A stretch of 64,000 nt of DNA from Scedosporium boydii (GCA_002221725.1 NJFT01000203.1:1-64000), one strand, 5' to 3'. Counted from the first letter of the stretch, positions 1 to 11,081 are shown. Notes: a model not told the origin generated them from the letters alone. Numbers and translations are program-made.

Positions 1-493
1 CCTTTCCCCTTCTTCTTTCTTTTTCGATGAAGCGTATCCCTAAAATTGGATTCCATTACTTCTAGACCGTAGATATCTTGCGTCGATTGTATTTTCCCTT
101 CTGTGTCTCCTCCGCCTACTCTGTCCTCACGTAGAAGTCTCTTGCCGCATCCTCTCCGGTCGCGAATACTACTTCAAACGAAACCCGGGCGTCTACAGAA
201 CTCAGGTAACTTTACCATGGCTCACATTGATTCGTTTACATTTGGTTTCCTTGGGCGTGAGGTGCGCTTCTCGAGACGTTTCTTCTGTACGTTTCTCAAC
301 CTATACAGCACATGTTGCTTTGGAAGATTGGAATGAAGAGAATTAAGCAAGAAACAACGTGAGTGATATCAACTGGCATAGCTATCTAAGATTTGGGTTG
401 CTCGGAAGATCCCATTAGAAGTGAAAATTCTCGGTCACGATCCGTATCTTAATTGATGAGTACATTCAATTAAGCCAGAGCATCTTGTGCCCG
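1..493. other. Left-edge region, no gene recognised
   Basis: Pyrimidine-rich sequence at the left edge. The longest plus-strand open frame (about 103-336) reads as low-complexity Ser/Arg/Leu protein without a recognisable domain, and nothing supports it as coding. It may be 3' flank of the minus-strand gene that ends at 494. Confidence 0.5.
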
Positions 494-1560
494 TCACACT
501 CCACCGACGTTGAGGAGCAGAGCCTCATTAAGCCTCTCCCAAATATTTGCACACGCCGCCTTCATATCCGCAACATCAATCCTTTTTTGGCGGTCAGTGT
601 TGCGCTCCAGGTCCGGATTTTCTCTGCGGAGAGCCCACGGAATTGTGGATGTGGAAGAGGCAGATTCCAGATCAGCGACCTGATGGAAAGTTGTTCCTGC
701 CTTGGTGAGCGGTGCAAAAGACTTGTCGTACCACGCTTTGCGTTTCTTATCGAGGAGGAAGTCTGCGGCGGAGACCTGGATGGTAAACTTGGAATCATGC
801 ATCGTAAACTCTGGGGTTGGGCGGCAGGAATGTCCTCCTCCCCTCAAGTTCTCATCGTTGGCGGTGGCGTCATCCTCCAAACAGGAGCAGCCCTTCTGGT
901 CTTGGGATAGCTGCTCGGAGGACCCGGCTGCTCGGATGAGGGTGTCTAAAACAACTCTTTCAAACGTTACCGCATCTGTGAAGTTTTCAAACCCCATGGA
1001 CTCCCACGTGCCGTAAACGCCTACAATATCGTAAAGCGTGAACTGGTATGGCTCTTGCAGTGAAACTGCGGACCACCGGAGGTGGAGCCCGCAAGCGACG
1101 TCGATGTTCGGCGTGGGCACTTGTCGTCTGGGATTGTTATTGGTGCCGGCGGCTGATGAAGGAGCGGTAGGTGGCGATACTGATACTGGCGGCCGGGACG
1201 TTATTAGTGTCTGCTGCGACTCGTCGGTGCTTCCATTATAGGCGCAAGCGAACAGGAAGAGTATCACCAGTACCCCCGCAACCAGAGTATACTTCCACCA
1301 AATTGGCTCGTTGCCTTCTTCAGAATGTAGTCGGACATCCCCGTCCTCGTCCTCGGCCCGCGGCCGACCATGTCGATGTCGGGGCGGGGCCCTAGGTCCA
1401 TAGTTCGTCTTTAATCCCAAGTGCTAATGTTAGTAATGTTCTCAGGCTCACTCAATTTAGTTCCAAGGGCACAAGGTGTCCTTCGATCGAAGAAAACAAA
1501 ACGAGGAAATTACAAAAGACCAAAACATGCAGGATAAGAACTTACAGAGCTTGACGACAT
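494..1560 (-). CDS. Hypothetical single-pass membrane protein (two exons)
   Basis: The large exon (494-1423) is open but has no ATG in its first 40 codons. A 15-nt first exon at 1546-1560 (ATG plus four Ser codons) followed by a GTAAGT donor, an ACTAAC branch-like site and an ATTAG acceptor at 1424 supplies a start in phase 0, giving 314 residues. Residues 1-48 are charged and Arg/Pro-rich. Residues about 50-67 form one strong transmembrane segment (WKYTLVAGVLVILFLFACA). A Pro/Ser/Thr-rich linker follows and then a roughly 210-residue region with a CSCL motif. The charge pattern suggests a type II protein with its C terminus outside or luminal. I do not recognise the family. It is the first of several unrelated membrane-anchored hypotheticals in this part of the window. 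Confidence 0.7.
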
Positions 1561-2360
1561 GTCAGTGCCACCAGTTCTAGCCTGACGTGGAAAGTTTGGT
1601 ATAGATGAGCTGTTAAATTGCAGACGCCTACAAGCCTTGCGTTGTTATAAGTGTTCTTCGATGACGCGCGAGGAGCTTAACGAGGTGCTTGGTCCTTGGT
1701 GGGAGGATACTTCTCCTTAAATATCCGAGCAGTGGCACAATTTACTCAAAGACATGAAGAAAAAGTCAAAACTCGCTTGGAATTTGTCCAACACAAAGGA
1801 GCCGGTGCCAAAGATTTGCTGTCAACATGGAATGTGAGACTGGGACGTGAGAAGATGTTGGGATTGTGCTGGCAAACAAACATCTACGCTCCCTTCAATA
1901 ATCTCGAGTGGCGTCGGAGAGATGATTGGAAACGGAAATGGGCACTTGGCGAAATGGAGGGAGATCAATTCCAACGCGATTGATGGACATACCTGAAGAG
2001 ACCTATGTGCCACGGCAAGTTGAGACATACCTGTACAGAGCTGATCTTTCCGAGACATCTTTCCGGCGGTCTAGAGTCTCGAACCTCAACTCAGAGGGTC
2101 CCCCTCTAAGATTTGGATTTCCGCTGGGGGTCTGAATGGGCGTTCTCTCACCGCAAATCCAAGTTATTATTGCTATCTCCAGGAAAATCGGATGTTCGCT
2201 GGATGGTGTATATGGCACAGTTGATGCATAGTTGTAAAAAGCTTAAAACCCCTCTCTTCCCTCAAATCTCCCCAACAGTCAAAGCGAAGAATCCTGAGTA
2301 TACAGGTGTCTTTGGTGTCCACATGCCACCCTGAAACTAAGACTATTGCTCACAATTACA
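1561..2360. other. Intergenic region, promoter space between divergent genes
   Basis: Lies between the start of the minus-strand gene at 1560 and the plus-strand ATG at 2361, so it probably holds both promoters. Short open frames exist on both strands (for example 1696-1983) but none has a recognisable motif or splice-supported extension. No repeat or RNA gene was seen. Confidence 0.5.
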
Positions 2361-3609
2361 ATGCCCATTCCGGAGGAGCTGGGGATGGCGGCTCCGATTC
2401 AGCCTCACAACACCGACTCAGAAGAGGAACCGAGCCAAACGCAGTCGCGGAAGTAACAAAATGTCCCTACCTCCGGTCCTCCGAATCACGATGGGCAACC
2501 ATTACCTCGAGACCCGGATCAGCCCCGCAAGCAAACTAGTTGTGACTCCCTTGCAATCCCCTGGATCCGGCAGCATTTGGGCATTCCAACCGCCATCCGT
2601 CCCTGGTTCCATTCGGCGTGGTCCAAACTCAACTTCCTCATCATATTCGCGATCCTTGCTATTGTCACCTCTGGATATTTGATTCCTGTTGTTGCAGGGA
2701 GTCGGTCGGCTCCTGGCAGCCCTTGGAATGTGAACTTTTCGGAACTGGCCACACCCACACCGAAATGAACAATTTAAACGCTGCCGCGGTGCTGCCGTCC
2801 TTGCCCCTCTACAGGACCATCGGGGAGCACCTGTGCCATTGTAGAGGGGGAACGATGGCGGGGACGATCCCCGGAGCCGGTTGCTGCCAAAGCTACCTGG
2901 ACCCCTTGGACGAACTCGGCAACGATTTCGATGAGTTTCTGGACGAGTTGGGACAGACAAGGGCGAGGCAAATCGCCGAGCTCCGCAGGCTTCGCAGCTC
3001 TATCCGGTCAGAGTTAAATGCCCTCACCCTAGCTCTGGGGCGGGAAAGTAACGATACACCTAATCATTGGGTAGTTGCACTTGTCCGCGGGGTTGGGCAG
3101 TCTTTCAGGTACCTGCTGTATTGGCTCAGCGTGAAGACGGGGCGGGCAGACGAGATCCAGCTCCGGAGGTTATCAAGGGCTACGCTCGAGAGCTATTGCA
3201 TCTTGCCCAAGCAATCCAGTCCACGAAGAAAAACGAGACGTATCGAATTTCGGGTTTCCATGAAATCCTTAAAAATAGCACTGCGTCGGTCTCGAGCGAT
3301 GGGCTCAATTTTCGTATAAGGACTGGGCTCAACGATGTGGAGCGAATTCTGGCAGAGGTCCAACTGGACGACCTGGACGCGGCGAAAAGGATAGCAGGGT
3401 GGGTAGTATCCAAGCTAGCGGAGGAGCTGAAAGGGTTCCAAACCAAGCTGGAAAAGGTTATGGAAAGCCTCGACCTGGCAATCAACTATGCGGAAGCGAT
3501 TGAGGGACGTTCGATTGAAGATCCGATCATCGACTTGAAGAAGTTGGAGAAGTCGGTAACGAGGATTGAAGAAGGGCTTATGGGTTTTCTTGGGCAATAT
3601 GAACAATAA
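2361..3609 (+). CDS. Hypothetical membrane-anchored coiled-coil protein (four exons)
   Basis: The coding signal moves through three frames, which introns explain. Exons: 2361-2452, 2540-2729, 2828-3070, 3130-3609, about 334 residues. Intron 1 (GTAACA..ACTAG, 87 nt) removes an in-frame stop. Intron 3 (GTAGTT..CTCAG, 59 nt, phase 0) joins the last two frames cleanly. Intron 2 (GTGAAC..GGGAG, 98 nt) is the least certain. The N terminus is acidic and Gln/Ser-rich. A transmembrane segment follows (NFLIIFAILAIVTSGYLIPV, near residues 55-75), then a short Cys-rich patch (HLCHC, CCQ), then a long heptad-like helical region rich in Leu, Glu and Arg up to the stop. No known domain was recognised. If the intron model is wrong, the frame changes would mean a decayed gene. 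Confidence 0.55.
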
Positions 3610-4145
3610 CCGAGTGATAAGGCAAGGCGAGAGTGAAGATGAGATTCAAGGATAAATCAATGGAATTTCTGTAGGTGGCTTTGAATCCAGATATCTAGTT
3701 CATTTCAAAGATTGTATTTTTTTCCCCTTCACCTTCTCCATCTTCCCCGTCTTCCTCTTCCAAGAGCTATCCCATCCCTCATTGGGTTCATCCATTGGAT
3801 TATTAGCCGACACGGCCTTTATTATTCTGTTTTGCCTCGTTAGCGTCGTCGCACATACTTGGGTCCAGGACTTTTGCCTTTACTTATTTGTAGTTTCCGT
3901 TTTGTCTATGTTACATAAGAAAGGCAACGCTAGGGCATAAATATTGCACATTGGACGGGCTCCATTCCCAGTTTCTGATCTCTTGCCTGACTTCTTCATT
4001 CCCCATCGACGAAGACCAATAGCTACAAAAGACAGAAGATCGTCGACCTCATCGGGCTCGTCAGGCTCCTCTGTCTCTTTGTATACGAAGCCCAACAGTT
4101 TCGCCCGACGGTGATGACGATATCATTTCTCCATCCTGGGAAAAC
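3610..4145. other. Intergenic region, nothing recognised
   Basis: 3' flank of the preceding gene, then AT-rich and CT-rich stretches. A 71-codon minus-strand frame (3880-4095) has no motif and no splice-supported context, so it is not called. Confidence 0.45.
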
Positions 4146-4293
4146 ATGAGGAAGGTGCCTTCGCTGCTACCTCTGGTGTGTTTGTTATTTGCATGCTCGG
4201 CCAGCGGTGTGAGTGGATGGGGTTTGGCTGTTTTCACTAATTTTCAGTTTGGTATGGAATTGGAGAAGTGGGCAAGTACTCATCCGTGTCGCT
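4146..4293 (+). CDS. Possible very small secreted peptide
   Basis: ATG at 4146 opens a frame of about 49 codons. Its first 20 residues (MRKVPSLLPLVCLLFACSAS) are a good signal peptide with a basic start, Leu-rich core and a small-residue cleavage site. A GTGAGT..TTTTCAG segment at 4209-4247 is a possible 39-nt intron that keeps the frame, so the product would be about 36 or 49 residues. After the signal there is little sequence and a single Cys. This could be a chance hydrophobic frame or the first exon of a longer gene. Confidence is low. Confidence 0.25.
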
Positions 4294-4840
4294 GATGACC
4301 ACGTCCAGGAATGCCGTGATTGTATGAACATTTGACTTGTTTGATTCTGCATTCCACATCTCCTTTCTTCGTGCGACCCCTCGGGGTTACCGACGCATCC
4401 TGGGATGATTGGACAGGAGAAGCGCTCCTTGCCAAGACAGAACCTGTTGAGCACCCATGCTTAAAGGAGGGAATAGAAATAAATACCAAAGAAAAAAAGA
4501 ATGAGTCGATGGGCCGGGTAAGGTTTGCTCTCGCAAACGCAAATGTAAATGTCGACGCAAACGAAGATGGGACCAACCTTGCCTGTGTGGAGATGGAATC
4601 TTCTTCTTCTTCTCCTTCTCCTGTTCCTGAGCTCGAGTAGGACTTAATTGCTTTGCCCTCATTTTTTTTGCTGCCATTACCGCTTTCACGCTGAGCTTGC
4701 TTTAACCAACCCCGGAATCAAATACTGAGCCGCGAGTTCCAAAATCTATCTCGGCCTTGACGGGTCTCGTCAGAACTTCTACGAAATATCAAATCCCTTC
4801 CAACTTCAAGTTTCCTCCAATTCACCAGGAATCAGCAAAT

Positions 4841-6844
4841 ATGCTCCGAAATCAAAGCCACCCATCCAACATTCGTGTGCCTCTTGGCTTCGGTAGAGAG
4901 TGCGAGGAGTTCCCACCCCATGTCGTCGATATCTTTGTCGATAGCAACAACCTCCCCACCACTTCCACGTCCGTCAATCTCGTCTTCAGACACGATCCCG
5001 TCACGAGGTCCCTACGCCTCTTCGAGGATACCGCCTCCCCGCAGGACACCTCCGATTCCGATGCACAACGCTGCCCTCGACGTGTAATCACTTTGCCTAC
5101 GGTTATTTTGCAATCCCCGTCCTCTGAGGTTGCTTCATGGACCCCTCTCCAAAACATCCTGGACTGGGTGGTCTATCTTGTTGGAGCCGCGTTGGCTGAG
5201 CTTTTCTTAGCTGGCAACTATCTCTTCACTCTCGGGAGCTCTGGCGCACGTCGCGGCTTTGCTGTCCTCGCGGATTTCTTTACCGCCTTTTGTGCAGGCG
5301 CTATCTCCACCCTAACCCTCCTCCTTAGTTCCATTACTTCCACTTTGGAAAGGGTGGGGGGATTTCGCCTGTGGCTCTACCAGCGCGCCCAGCTTTTGCC
5401 GAGATCGTATTTGATCGTATTCCTTCTGGTTACTGTTACAAGTGTCTTACCGGTCCTCGCTTGGGTTTGGCTTTGGCCGCCTCCAATGCTACCATCATCC
5501 GGTGCTCCTCCGCATCACCCTGATGACCAGACACCACCAACGTCCCCTACCTCAAACACCTCAGTCCTATCTGTGTGGCAGCCCCCGGTAGGGGGTTGGG
5601 CTCTCGGTAACGAGATTGCTGCGCTCGCCGATGAGTACTCCAGGATCATGTTTGACTCGCAAAGTGCTCACTACGATATCAATCTCCGGCGTATAACCGA
5701 TATCTCGCATAACAAGACCGGCAGACCCATCTGTAACACGCCTATGCCCTACGCGGGCATGCGCGGAGACAGTATCTTCGGTGGCATCTTTACATACGAC
5801 GGCATCTTTAGCTACGACGGCGATGCTATGGCTGCCATATTTGAGGATGCTAGGATGTGGGCGATAAGAAACTGTAATTCGCCCATTTCCGGGCACAGGC
5901 GCCGGCCGAAATGGGATGAGCTAGAGGATCGGCTGTTCGAAGTCTGCTATCTTGGAACGAAACCACCTCGTTACACTCAAACATGGTCCGAGTGTGATGA
6001 TTTAAAGTGGAGATTATTCCACGCCGGGAGCCAGCACTGGGGGCTTTCACTTTTTCTCACCTCTGGACATTTCTGGCGGCCCCTGTCAGAGCATCTACGA
6101 ATTCTCGCGCAGCGGATTTGGGAGCTGCCACCGAATGCAACAGTGGAACAGGTGACTCGTATTTTCGACAGTCCGAGTACCTGGCGGTTACATCGGTCGG
6201 CGATGAGGGACATCAATGTGGGTGTCTCTACCATTGCGGAAGTAGAAAGCAAGATACGAGAGGCCGCCGCCCTCTTCGAAAAGGGCATAGCACCAAAAGC
6301 CGAGTCCGCCCTTCGGGCCTACGAACACCTTCAGACTTACAGGCCTCGCTATCTATGGAAAAATAGGATGAGTGACGAAGACGAAGGCTTCAAAGGCTTT
6401 GCTTCCGACGAAGTTTGGGTGGAGCGCTGGTTCGAGGATAGACTCGACGGGCTCTTTAACAAAGCGTGTGCTTGCCTTTACACGGTACCGCGAGAGCTCT
6501 GGGTGATGAGCGAGGAAATGAGGAAGAGCCTCGAACACATTCGTCCGGCGGTTACCGCGTTGGATGACTTTCTTCCTCATGTTATTTCGCGCCTGAGGCA
6601 TATTTCGGAGCAACCTCCCGGTCTCCAGGTGCTGCAGAGCCCACAAGAAATGGCCTTAGCCCTGATGGCCGCGGCGAAAAGAGTCTATGAGAGGGCGTCT
6701 GTGTGCTACTACGAAGTTGAAGATCCTCCGCCGGTATCGAAACTCCGGTGTCCCAAGATTGATGCGGGAGAGTTTCATTTGGGTAGCGAGACGAATAAGC
6801 GCGGTTTCGTCGGCTGGTTCAGAGACATATTTACCATTTTCTAG
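4841..6844 (+). CDS. Hypothetical multi-pass membrane protein with long C-terminal helical domain
   Basis: One uninterrupted frame. ATG 4841 is the first true ATG, because the frame is open further upstream but without ATG. The product is 667 residues. Residues 1-105 are hydrophilic. Three hydrophobic segments sit near 107-131, 139-165 and 189-212, followed by a Pro/Ser-rich linker and then a roughly 440-residue C-terminal region with many Trp, Arg and Glu and coiled-coil-like stretches around residues 460-530. No catalytic motif or known family was recognised. Near residue 320 an 18-bp unit is duplicated in tandem (5783-5800 and 5801-5818), giving GIFTYDGIFSYDGD. The gene has no intron, unlike its neighbours. 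Its layout (membrane anchor plus long helical domain) resembles the gene at 2361-3609 without evident sequence similarity. Confidence 0.7.
   Translation: MLRNQSHPSNIRVPLGFGRECEEFPPHVVDIFVDSNNLPTTSTSVNLVFRHDPVTRSLRLFEDTASPQDTSDSDAQRCPRRVITLPTVILQSPSSEVASWTPLQNILDWVVYLVGAALAELFLAGNYLFTLGSSGARRGFAVLADFFTAFCAGAISTLTLLLSSITSTLERVGGFRLWLYQRAQLLPRSYLIVFLLVTVTSVLPVLAWVWLWPPPMLPSSGAPPHHPDDQTPPTSPTSNTSVLSVWQPPVGGWALGNEIAALADEYSRIMFDSQSAHYDINLRRITDISHNKTGRPICNTPMPYAGMRGDSIFGGIFTYDGIFSYDGDAMAAIFEDARMWAIRNCNSPISGHRRRPKWDELEDRLFEVCYLGTKPPRYTQTWSECDDLKWRLFHAGSQHWGLSLFLTSGHFWRPLSEHLRILAQRIWELPPNATVEQVTRIFDSPSTWRLHRSAMRDINVGVSTIAEVESKIREAAALFEKGIAPKAESALRAYEHLQTYRPRYLWKNRMSDEDEGFKGFASDEVWVERWFEDRLDGLFNKACACLYTVPRELWVMSEEMRKSLEHIRPAVTALDDFLPHVISRLRHISEQPPGLQVLQSPQEMALALMAAAKRVYERASVCYYEVEDPPPVSKLRCPKIDAGEFHLGSETNKRGFVGWFRDIFTIF
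5783..5818 (+). repeat. 18-bp in-frame tandem duplication
   Basis: Two adjacent 18-bp copies (GGCATCTTTACATACGAC, then GGCATCTTTAGCTACGAC) differ at two positions. The duplication lies inside the membrane-protein frame and keeps it open, adding six residues. Confidence 0.8.
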
Positions 6845-8111
6845 AGATGTCGAGGTGGTGTTTGCCAGTCAATGGTGGTCTTCTTGTCTGGCAACTATTC
6901 GAAAGGGGCCGACTACATCAGGTGCCCCCGCCGTCCCAATGTTTGACGGATAATAGTGTGGCACACAGGGCGCTGCACATTTGACCAAGTCGCCGAGACG
7001 CTCTGAGGTGGGTGGCAGGGAAGAGCGGCGGCTGCGGCGGTTCGTTTTACAGTACGAAGAGATGAGGTGATGGGGAGAGGGGGAGAGCCCGTCGTTCGCA
7101 GAGATGGAGGGCATAGCCCCGGGGGGGGGGGGGGGGGGGCAAAGAGCTTAGAGGACTAGGGCTATTACCTTCCGAATTTGATACCGAGTGACTTCAGTTG
7201 TGTTCCGTCTTTCCTTCGCTCCGTGTTAAGTAGAGTTCCAGTCGACCGTGAAACAGGAAAGGATTCGGCTAGACCGCTTGTTCTTGAGAACTTCGTGCCC
7301 TCAAAAGGAACAAGGTCACCGCTTGAGCAAATAGTTGTTTCGGCAGATTGCCCTTGTCCTTGTCTTGCCCACGCCGATAGTCGTAGAGTGTCGATATCAT
7401 CATCTCTGTTGAGGACATTGCAGGTACGAAGTGCCGAGAAACACATTCGCGGAAATCTACTCGCCGCTGACAACCGATCGCGTAGGGTTGGTGTTGCCAA
7501 GTCTAAATGTTGCGGCTTTCCCAGCATGGGGTATCTGCCTGCAGTGATGGCTAGCACCTGCCACAGAGCTCATGGACAAGTAGCTGCATGAAGTCACTAC
7601 GAGCCTCGAGGGCACAAAGAAAGGGGGTAAGAATAAATGTTAAAATCTGGTGTGGCTGAGTTTGTCCGAAGAACAATCGAGTTGATGCCGGTCTCGATGG
7701 CGCTGGAACTCTATGTCTACTATCAAGACATCCGTGGAGTCGAGGCGTCTCATTCGAGATACCTCCCGCATTGTGGAATTCGGTTGGATCGAGTGAGTTC
7801 ACGGCTCGCATGCCTGTCGTTTGGCGTGCCATGGATCACTCGTGGATTTGAGATGGTTGATTACAGCTAGCGAGAGGTACTTCTGTGCTCCTCCATAGAT
7901 AAATGAAGATAATAGAAAACATTGAATTAGATTCTCGCCGAAACCCTTTGGCTCGAAGAAGCAAAAGGCATTTGCCTATTTATGCCTTCTTAAATCCACT
8001 TTACTCCCCGCCATCTTGGTCACAGACAACCCCGAGCAGCCGACTCACGAGTCACGACTCTTCAACGCTCTTCAGCTCTCCGATAGCTTATTCGAATCCA
8101 AGCCGGAAAGT
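6845..8111. other. Gene-poor region with a poly-G run
   Basis: 1.27 kb between two hypothetical genes. Overlapping open frames of about 130 codons exist on both strands (7165-7557 minus and 7178-7591 plus), but both are Arg/Ser-rich, lack any motif and mirror one another, so neither is called. The notable content is a run of 19 G at 7121-7139. Confidence 0.5.
7121..7139 (+). repeat. (G)19 homopolymer preceded by CCCC
   Basis: Nineteen consecutive G directly after CCCC. This length is rare in fungal DNA. It is either a true mononucleotide microsatellite able to form G-quadruplex structures, or a place where the assembly length is uncertain. Confidence 0.85.
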
Positions 8112-9032
8112 ATGTGTATGAACAACGACGACAAGGTAAGGAAGACGCCAACTGTCGCATTAGGGGGGCTCGGTTGATCCAAAATCACTAACTTCCCCTT
8201 CTCTGTGTTCTGAAGACAGTCGAGGGACAATTTGTCTTGGATATCGACCGCAATAATAGTCAGATCAAATGGTGCCACGACGCCAATTCCAAGATGTATC
8301 AATTCTTGGCAGGGCACCAGCTCTCTCTCGCCCAAGTCAAGAGACTAGAGAAGGAAGCCGAGTTTCTCACCTTGTGCAGGAACTTGAACTGCAACTTTCC
8401 CAGAGATGCATCGTTCAACCGCGTCGTCCATAAGAAGATCATCTCGTCTTTAAAATACAAAATCATGAATCTCACCACAAAAGGAATCATCTACAGGTGG
8501 ATATCACCTGGAGGTCGTGAGTACGTTTTCTGGCCGCCCTCTACCTCCGCGTGGACCAATGATGGATGTGATGGTGACGTCGGTTCCGACCATATTGACA
8601 GTGAAAGTTTGAACGCCTTCACTGCAAGGTGCAAAGCTCAGGAGGTACGTACACTGGGGAGCATTTGCCGTCCGTGGGAGGGAAGTCGCAAAAGTTAGAA
8701 TGTCTCTTATTCCCGTTACTTTCACTATTCTGGTTCTCTGATACATCAACCTCATAAAGGGTATCGACGACCCGCGGCAACTAAGACGGGCAAGCCCCGG
8801 ATTGAGGGCAGAACCCCACCAACCCCCCGCAGTAGTTGCAAGACCCCGTCCCAACAATGCCAGCCTGGCGATTTTCACTATTCTTGTGGTGATCATTGCG
8901 GCGCTCATAGGGGAAGAGCACGTTCAGACGGGGCTTAGACAGGTTTTAAGCTCTTTGCAGTGTGCCTCGAGACCCATTTCTCACTTGATCATCAAGGGGT
9001 TCTTGATAATGGTGCGAAGGCAACGGGGATAG
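8112..9032 (+). CDS. Hypothetical tail-region membrane protein (three exons)
   Basis: Exons 8112-8135, 8216-8644 and 8760-9032 join in phase 0 at both introns (GTAAGG..TGAAG, 80 nt; GTACGT..ATAAAG, 115 nt) and give 241 residues. The short first exon supplies the ATG, since the large exon has none in frame near its start. Residues 1-150 are basic and mixed helical (for example FVLDIDRNNSQIKW). A single hydrophobic segment (LAIFTILVVIIAALIG) lies near residue 185, about 55 residues from the end, with a further short hydrophobic patch after it. Anchoring by the C-terminal part with the N terminus in the cytosol is likely. I recognise no family. The frame, splice sites and composition together make it a convincing gene. 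Confidence 0.65.
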
Positions 9033-9700
9033 GGCTGGGGCGGAAATGACTCCTCTTTCTGCGAGATCTGTTGTTTTGTTATATTTTCAAGACGAGATAA
9101 CTTTTATGTACAACGCGGTTGAACCCTGCATCTTCCAAGTTTTCAATTTCAAAACCGTTCAAATATCTTTCGGCCAATTGAATCACAGTTGTGTTTGACA
9201 TATTCTTGCTTTGAGGAACTCCTCTAGTTCATGTAGCTGTAGCAATAGATTCGCAGTTTACATTTTGGAGTGATCGACTGCGACTTGCTCTTTCAACCAA
9301 CTCCTGAGGATCGAAATGTCTTGGATCAATATTTGACGACGCGGACGGTAATGGCACTGGCACTCATCCCCTGAGGCACATGCGTGCAAAGATGGCAGCT
9401 TTGTTGGCAAAACACTTATGATTCCCCAATTAGGTGAATTAACATAAGGAGGTCACTGGCAACCGAGCTCGGCCTAGCAGACGGGAAACGCCGTCTCGTC
9501 TTCTTCATTTAATACCAATGATGGCAACACATACTGCATAATACACCCTGGAATGGACGTAATATACGAAGATTTCAGCCTCTAAGTAGCAATCACGAGA
9601 AGTTATGGGCAGCGAGGGAAAAAAAAAAAAAATCTCTGGTCAGAAACATCGCTAAGTATAGGGAGGTGATGTTGCGGGCCCCTGGTCGCAGGGAAGGAGG
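9033..9700. other. Intergenic region, nothing recognised
   Basis: AT-rich 3' flank of the preceding gene, with a run of A near 9620. No open frame, RNA gene or repeat of note. Confidence 0.5.
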
Positions 9701-9976
9701 TCAGAGGATTTCCGTCTTCTCCGCACTGATTTCAAGATCTACGAGGCCATCATAAATCATCATCGTCATTAGGCTGGGGCCTGAGACATTGGTTTGAACA
9801 GCCGAGCTTCCACGAACTTCGATGCTGCAAGTACATTTGCCTGTAGTGTTGCCCCAAGGTCCTAGATCAGAATTGATGCTTTCGTAACAGCTATCAGAAC
9901 CGGAGACCCAAGGCAGTCCAGTATTTGCAATAATATAGAAGAAACTCGACTCTCCCGGAAGTCCACAGGTTAGTTG
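9701..9976 (-). pseudogene. Orphan 3' exon of a probable secreted protein gene
   Basis: The minus strand is open from a splice-acceptor-like GCTAG (complement of 9977-9981) to a TGA at 9701-9703, 91 codons with no ATG near its start. The translation looks protein-like rather than random: it begins QLTCGLPGESSFFYII, contains Cys-Thr-Cys, Asn-Thr-Thr and Asn-Val-Ser (possible N-glycosylation sites), and ends EISAEKTEIL. This would fit the last exon of a small extracellular protein. I found no upstream exon with a signal peptide in the next 250 nt, where the sequence turns into an octamer repeat, so the gene may have lost its 5' part. The family is not recognised. Confidence 0.35.
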
Positions 9977-11081
9977 CTAGCTCCCCTGCATCTGGCTCTA
10001 GACTTCCTTCCAAAAATGTCCGGCGTGCTATCGCCATCCCCTCGCTTCCCAAAACCGCTTTCAGTAGAACCCATTGATTTATTTCATCGCAACTGTGACA
10101 ATGAAGTACGTTTCAGATTCGCACGAAGCCTAGTCTCTTCTATTCTTCTGTTCTTCTGTTCTTCTATTCTTCTATTCTTCTATTATGAAATTCTACATAT
10201 ATGTCAGAACAGAGCATTCTGGGGTACGAGCCATTGATCAGCGACATGAGGAAGGGTATGGAACAGCGGGGACTACTCATACTCGGACAAGGAGAAATTG
10301 CTAGTTCTCAGTCTTGGTGGTTTGGGGGATATTTCCCATTTTCCATCCACGTTAGTCCCTTAATTCTAATGCGCGCTTCTCGCAGAGTTCGCGCAATGCC
10401 CGCTCGAGGAGAAAGGAGTGTCTGATCGGGAACTTTGCCAAGGAGTTGTGTGCCTAGATAGGCCATATCCCTCAAAGTCTCACTCTGGGCAGTATTAGAG
10501 GCTCCAGCTCCAGGTACACCAAAGATAAATCCCGCTTAATTGTGGCAAACTAGCAACTTCCGAAGAAAACCAGACCCGTGGCTTTCGAGATGCCGGAAGA
10601 CGCACTCAGAATTGAGGCGGATTGGAGCCTGTGGTTGGCAATAATAGTCGTCAGAGGTGAATATTCACCACTTACTGCGGGTCCGTATTACTCAAGGAAG
10701 CAGAATGCAGGTTTTGTGCAACCTTGCGGGAGCCATTGGCAGTCTGTCTCCGAGTCTCTCTGAGTCTCTGACGATTGTGACGAGCCGTCAAGTCCTTCGA
10801 CACTGGTGCCGAAATTACCAGGTACCAGAGCATTGGGGTAAGCCAAGTACAACAGCGAATGTACTTTTGTGTCGTATAATCAAACGGGAGAGCGTGAAAG
10901 TGGTCGTGGAAAGCAAACGACTTCCGTTTGTCCACAATCTCCCTTTTTCTTTTTTCCTTCTTTGTTTTGCGCTTTCCTTCCTTTGATTAGCATTGCAGAG
11001 GAGATCGATTGAGTCATCCCAAGCCATCGCCGACTCCCAGCATCCCATCAGGCCTGCTCAAGGTCTTATTATTTGTCCGCA
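9977..11081. other. Intergenic region with an octamer repeat
   Basis: 1.1 kb without a supported gene. It holds the TTCTRTTC repeat at 10138-10185 and pyrimidine-rich sequence near 10940-10985 just before the next gene, which is typical of a fungal promoter. Short frames on both strands lack motifs. Confidence 0.5.
10138..10185 (+). repeat. Octamer tandem repeat TTCTRTTC x 6
   Basis: Six head-to-tail copies of an 8-bp unit (TTCTATTC or TTCTGTTC, the last copy ending TTA). It is a minisatellite-like tract close to the 5' side of the orphan exon at 9701-9976. Confidence 0.85.

Noticed and set aside
485..1016. Plus-strand frames of 104-141 codons
   Set aside because: They lie opposite the better-supported minus-strand membrane-protein gene (494-1560), lack motifs and have Ser/Arg-rich shadow composition.
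7165..7591. Overlapping 130-137 codon frames on both strands
   Set aside because: Neither has a recognisable domain, membrane segment, signal peptide or splice context; they are mirror images of one another.
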